Assembly (NCBI GenBank): GCA_958510875.1
Contig: OY294068.1
Location: forward strand, 202,479,997-202,543,996
DNA length: 64,000 nt
Reading direction: 5' to 3'
Source: Endomychus coccineus
Taxonomy: Eukaryota; Arthropoda; Insecta; Coleoptera; Endomychidae
Part shown: positions 58,445 to 64,000 of the stretch, piece by piece
Layout of the letters: every line of letters starts with the position of its first letter
Numbering within the stretch: the first letter of the stretch is position 1
The notes under the pieces: generated by a model
What the model was told of the DNA's origin: nothing
What the model saw: only the letters and a program-made list of their open reading frames with translations
Databases searched by the model: none
Position numbers and translations under genes: made by a program

Positions 58445-61400
58445 GGTTTCAGAAGCACAACGCGAATAAAGTTGAAGAATCGCCGAAAAGTGGCGTTGGC
58501 CTCGGCTAAGGAGTATACAGTATGCTAACGAAAGATCATAGAGGTACTATAGAATATCATAGGGTTAACGTAGGGCATATAATCTATGAATTGTCGTAGC
58601 TATTTGGTCAAAGGCAAGATATCTATCTATGATGACGTCACAACGGGGAATCAGAACTCCACCTAACTGTCATAGATGTAACCTAGTCATGCTAGTAAAA
58701 TGTACCTAGCTATCATTCAATGAACTGTCGTTTGAAACATATTGGTGAACATGTGGGGTATCTATGAACATCTGTCATTGAGCTGTCAATTATTCTGAAA
58801 CACGTCATACGCATGCTCATTTTCATTGAATTCAAAAATAGGTATTCACTAATACGATGAAAGCTTCACATGAAGCATTATTGAATCAGAACAAAGTATG
58901 CCCACTAATCATAAATTAGAAAAAAGATTTGGGTAACTGTTATGATGTGAAACAAACTGCCATGGCATTGTATGTTTATCTAACGAAAAACGTCAGGCTT
59001 TCGTCAAACACGACAAACGAAACGTCAACGAAAATAAAGGAGGATGTTTTATTAGTTTACAAATTAAAACTTTAAGTTCTACCGAAACGATCCGTCATCC
59101 AACCTTCAATTACTATACTTTTTCCTATTTTGAAATTATATTTTTAAATATAGACAATGTGATCACTGATCAGGAAGCAGTTTCGAAGTATCGTGATCCT
59201 CTCCCAAAAATGACCAAGTGCGTCGGTCACTAGCTGTCGGACTATCTGTTCATTTGCATTATGGTCGCATAAGGTATCGAAGGAAAGTTTTCTAGTTAGT
59301 GTTGGAATTCATTAATATGTAGAACGATTCAATCAAAGGCTATGACAATAATAATGAAATTTCGATTCCGAAACATGTCTGCAGTATCTTCTGAGTCAGA
59401 ATTACCAAATGCTGTGTTTACGCCACGTTTAAATTGATTAGAAATAAGTAATTTTACGGATGGCTTATCCTTTCTAGACAAAAACATTATTGGAAAATCA
59501 TTTCTTGAACTCGATTACACTCGAGATATTAATACAATAAAAATACAAATGCTATTCGTTTCTTATAAAAGCTAAACAAAATCAAACATTTCTCTATAAA
59601 ACGCATTATGGCGGATATAATTATCTAACTGTATAAATTCACCGCGAATTAATTATTTATCAACACGGCAATTATGTTTTTTTTTTGGTCTGGCTTCAAA
59701 CTTTAATTTTGTATAGAGGAAATTCCACTGTTTTCTCAATCTTATTTTTTGAGTTAAATTGTGGCTAGTTTATCGACCTCAATTCATGTTTCTCATTGTG
59801 AGCAGGGTCGGATTTGCCTTGAAGTAAACATTTTGTACATTTGGGAGGGTGAAGCCTGGGGGGAAAATATTGCATGTTCATAAAAGTATGACATGAAATA
59901 ACCACCATCAAGTTTAACCCGTTCGAAATAAATGAAACATTTAAATACTAGAAACAAACTAATTGATATAATCTCAACTCACTTGAACCTTACAGTTTTC
60001 AATGCAACAAATCGGAACAAGGATCTACACCGTGAAAACAATTTGAATGCATTAGCCGTACCTGATGCTGACTACTGTCGCAAACCAAATACTACTGATT
60101 CCTACGCAACTGTTATATTCATCGGTACATAATTGAATCAAACTTTGGTTCGTAATCGTGATATTTACGTGTTCCTTTTCGACCAAAATTTATCTGTAGA
60201 GGATTTATTGAAAGTAACAATGATATGAAACCGTGTATGAATTTTCCTACGGTTTCTTCTATTACTAACTGTACTTAATTAGGGTAGAATACGCCCCTGA
60301 ATATAAGAGTTTATATAGTAGATCAAAAAAGTAAAGCGAGAGTTTTGTTACTTCTAACAGATTAAACAGGCAAGTTTTAAGTAAACCGAGGAGTTAACGA
60401 TCTGGTTGTGTGTTATGTTGATATAACCAGTAAAGAGCTTGTGAATAATTACTAATTATAAATGACGTTTTAAAGTACGTTTAGTAATGCTATAATGTGC
60501 TAGAGTAATATTAGTTTACTTAGGAAACAGCAGGTTGTTTAGTTTATAATTTAGCGCATTTTAACTGGAGTAATAAAATATTTAGAAGCAATTAGGTGCG
60601 TAATTTGTTGCACTTGCTTTAGACACAAAGTAAATTGGTTAGAAATAAATACTTCGTAACACAAAATGTATATATACATGAACTATTTGAAACGATCCAA
60701 ATGCCAGACACTAGTATAATTACATTGTGTAATAGTCGGGGAATATGTAACTTAATTATTATTACTTGTTTAATTTGGGTTCTGTTCGGAAGTGAAATAG
60801 AAATAAGCGTCTAATTATTGTTAGTTATTATAATAAAGCTAGTGTAATTTACCCACAGGATTGCAGTTCCATAAACTGAAAAATAGGGTTGATTAAGAAA
60901 TTTACATATACATTACGTATAATGTATAATCGAGTAAGTATAATAATGTGCAATACATCCCCACTCTACTGACTCGAAACAATCAACTAACCAAGATGAA
61001 TAGAACAAATGAAAATTCAATTATTATTTGTTATCATTTAAAACTTTAACAGTTAATTTTAAAAAACATGTATGTTTTTTAAAAAGTAGGAAATTTCAAT
61101 CAACGTTCTGATTAACGTAATATCACAAAGTAATAATTGTGATTCGTTTGAAATGGAATATTACAAATTATAATGAACAACTCAATTCTACATAAATAGA
61201 CGTTTGCACATTTCGGTAGTGAGTAGGTACAAAGTTATTTACTGATATTGTTCAGTAATAATAATACCTTATTATATTATTATAAATATTATATAACATA
61301 GCGTTAGGAAATCAAATTAAAAGAGTATGCAGATACGTTGAAAATCCAAATTGTTAATAATAGTAATAGGGGAATAATGACCATATAACGAATAATAACC

Positions 61401-62845
61401 TGTTAGATTTTTATAACTCCCGATAAATAATTGAAATTCTTAAAAGGAGTGTTTATCTCCATATGACAATAATTACGTTTATGGCGTCCTGTATTTGTCT
61501 GTTGTTATTGTAACTGCATTTTAATTAATAATTTATTAAATCATAATTATTTTACTTAGGAAGAAATTAAATCGTGGAAATATTTCACTGCCCTCTGATT
61601 AATAATTAATTTACTGCACAATAATGAGAAGTACCATTCAATAAAAATAATAACAATGTGATTGTTCAACAATTGCTTTATTCTTGCATTTATAAGTAGA
61701 TACCAACTTAAATTATATATAATACAGCATACTACATAAATCTTGGAACTTAAGAATTTATTTATAACAAATAATCAATATCTAGTTATGCTGGTAATTA
61801 TATAAAATACAAGTGTCAAACAAAATATGTAAATCTGGGGTTATAATCTCTGTTTATTTATGAAATAATAAATGGGAACTAACAATAGATGAAACGATAT
61901 CACCTACTTATATCAAGGTTTATGGTGTAAATTCATAATTATATTATAAATCTGAGTAAGCAATGTAAGAACGTTAGAATTTAATTAATTAACAAGAAGC
62001 GCTGATTCCTCATTATATTTTGACAATCTGGCTTATTATGCTCTCGCATACTATAATGATCGCTAGATCAAATCGTAAGGGAATGTTATTTTCCTCAATT
62101 TGGATTTGTATCGTATCAGAAATATTGTTGGTAACATTCCTTCATGTCTTATACACTAAATATCGAATGGTTCACTTTGCAAAATACAATAAACCAAATA
62201 ATTGCTTCAAGCATGAAAACATAAACATTTGAATGAAAGTTTTTCAAGAGAAAATTGCCCGATAAATTCAAAAAAATATTTTCTATATTACCTCCTAAAT
62301 TTTCCTCCAAAATTCGTCTTTCCTTTCTCAAATATGAAGCACACCCAAGATGGCTTCCAGTGCAAAAAGGCACAGAACCATCGAAGTGATGGATCGTGAA
62401 CAGAGAATAGTGCGAGTGAAATCGGATGTTCTTATTTCGACGATCAGAGCAAGTGCTGTTGATCACTGGCCGTTTCACTTTATGATACGACAGATTCCTT
62501 GAATTTCTATTTGGTCGTATATTGATTCTTATTTGAATTATGGGAATCCGATATGAAAGAGTTCGAAATCGTGCTCATTTCAATGTAATAAAAGTAGCGA
62601 CGCCATATAAAAAACGCGATATCTGGAATGTCCGAGCCAATTCTTATTAGTTCTCTTTTCAATTGCGGGCCTATCTGTTTGAGCGTGAAAAACAAATTTG
62701 TTTTTTCTCTCTTGACTCTATTACATAGGGGACGAATCGAAGTTTCCCGATCGGGCGGTAGTAATCGTTATGCACCGAAGCATGTTAAATCCTTAAAAAT
62801 ATGAAATTGTTTCTTACATTTTACTTGAAGCTTGAAATAACCTGT
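58445..62845. other. AT-rich intergenic DNA
   Basis: Nothing supported. 58550-58830 has several loosely repeated CTATGAA/AACTGTC phrases. The frames at 59932, 62020 and 62149 have no recognisable domains. Confidence 0.5.
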
Positions 62846-63112
62846 TGTCAGGGACGTATTTATAGCTTGTCAAAGGGGGAGGGGGGAGTAGGAGGTGGAC
62901 GAAACCCTTTATTATGGGCACTTTATGGGCCTGTAACATCCCATATAGTAGTGTGGGAGTCCGAATTTTTTCATCACCTCAGATATACCCACTAAACTCT
63001 CCACCTCGTATGGTAGACTCGATTCTGCAACCAGGGCAGTCTCGATGACTTAGGCCTGACGGACCATTGTATCTTGTCTCACCACTTTCTCGGGTCATCG
63101 GAAAAATTCCGC

Positions 63113-63190
63113 ATACACTGAGATTCGAACCCGCTACCGGAAACCACAGTGATTAGAAGATTGATGCTTCTATCACTGAGCTACCTAGCC
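63113..63190 (-). repeat. tRNA-Arg(TCT)-derived SINE head
   Basis: The minus strand shows an A box (TAGCTCAGTGATAGA), an anticodon loop CTTCTAA (anticodon TCT) and a B box (GGTTCGAATCT, 63121-63131). The anticodon stem does not pair and extra bases lie before the T arm, so it is not a functional tRNA. Confidence 0.6.
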
Positions 63191-63214
63191 TACCTGACCT
63201 AGGAGGGGGTGTTC

Positions 63215-63795
63215 AACCAACAACGTTTTGATCCCTTATGTTGAAGTGGGAATAACGCTTCTTACGTCTATTTATCTCTATGGTATCCAGTTTGTTCTGT
63301 TCGTGGGTGTCACGGGTGGTAGTGCCAGATAATGATTATGGTATATGCATGAACGATGCGATAGGGTGGAGTTGAACCCCTCAAATCGCTTCTTATATAC
63401 GCCCATGTCAGTTATTCATATGTTGAAAAATTGAAAAATTCACTGAATATTTTCTTGTTAAAATAACAATTCATTTTTTAACTTATTCTAACGAGCAATT
63501 AGTCTCTTGGCAATTTCATGATCTTTATTAAGGGGTTATACTTGTCTTTATTGTTAATTCACATTATGTCATTTCTTACGTGGGTCACCAGAGACGTACA
63601 TAAGGGAGTTCCATCCCCCCCCCCCCCCCCATTCGAATCGCTCATGCATACACAATAATCATTATTCTGTGGCATTAGAATAGAACCGGCACTATCACCC
63701 AGCGCCCACGAACTGAAAAATCTTTATACCATAGAGGTAAAAATCGTTATTCCACTTCAACATAGGGCATAAAAACGAAAATTGGTGGTTAAACC
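63215..63795. repeat. Pair of inverted dispersed repeats with a 16-C run
   Basis: The left arm (63215-63415: CTTATGTTGAAGTGGGAATA, CTCTATGGTAT, GTTCGTGGG, ATGATTATGG) matches the right arm (63590-63795) in reverse. The right arm carries 16 consecutive C at 63615-63630 where the left has a short GTGGAGTTGAACCCC. The arms differ at many positions, so they are two copies of one family rather than a fresh hairpin. Confidence 0.75.
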
Positions 63796-64000
63796 CCACT
63801 CCCACTACAAATACGTTCTAGGGTCACATGTAGTTGATTTATTGTTATTATGGTGTAGCTTTAAGTCAATATGAAAGAGACAAATTAATTTAATAGAAGG
63901 TACTTGTCAAAATTTTAATTAAAAACGTTTCGCTGATAGCAAGACCCAAGACCTGAATTGCTCTTAATACAGTGAGGTTGTTCATCACATTATAAAATGG

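Noticed and set aside
63113..63190. Functional tRNA-Arg(TCT)
   Set aside because: A and B boxes are present, but the anticodon stem does not pair and extra bases disrupt the T-arm junction; a SINE head fits better.
1..64000. CRISPR arrays, operons, riboswitches and bacterial-type features
   Set aside because: Spliced genes, polyadenylation signals and eukaryotic transposons show this is insect nuclear DNA; no regularly spaced direct repeats were seen.

Overview
This window is nuclear DNA of an insect. The protein-coding exons are insect-like, intron-rich and AT-rich, and the mobile elements (Penelope-like, Helitron/Helentron, Tc1, hAT, P-superfamily and LINE remnants) fit an insect genome. 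A beetle is my best guess, but the sequence alone does not prove the order.

Five genes are well supported, plus the edge of a sixth. From left to right: the first coding exon of the giant cadherin dachsous (minus strand, running off the left edge); Gemin8 of the SMN complex (minus, 15958-16656); a Syx13/syntaxin-12-like Qa-SNARE (plus, four exons, 18448-20484); translation factor subunit eIF3k (minus, three exons, 20741-21746); the chaperonin subunit CCT5/TCP1-epsilon (plus, seven exons, 24138-30621); and an acid-lipase-family hydrolase (plus, 36631 or 39092 to 40733). Gemin8 to CCT5 form a compact housekeeping island. Gemin8 and Syx13 are divergent, Syx13 and eIF3k converge with about 250 bp between stop codons, and eIF3k and CCT5 diverge across 2.4 kb of P-element debris. 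Exon joins were worked out from GT/AG sites, reading phase and remembered family sequences.

The rest is gene-poor. From 0.2 to 15.9 kb lies the upstream region of dachsous, with a hAT element, two LINE remnants, a tRNA-like gene and a Penelope-like element. From 26.7 to 38 kb mobile elements dominate: Helentron endonuclease fragments and a perfect Penelope-derived hairpin sit in CCT5 intron 6, followed by a Tc1 element carrying a nested MITE, a Helitron with an open 400-codon helicase, and several Penelope 3' ends. From 40.8 to 64 kb is a 23-kb desert holding only decayed LINE and Penelope pieces, one SINE head and one large inverted repeat.

Two themes stand out. First, the Penelope-like terminal repeats, in two unrelated families, carry hammerhead-ribozyme-like cores (CTGATGA, helix II, GAAA). 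One is a 148-bp perfect palindrome with two oppositely directed, apparently complete motifs, inserted with a 16-bp target duplication inside a Helentron gene. Second, 18.1-23.7 kb contains a P-superfamily element (THAP fragment, matching inverted ends, perfect 8-bp target duplication). Near it lie several tiny palindromes flanked by 8-bp direct repeats, whose sizes fit excision scars of a P-type transposase.
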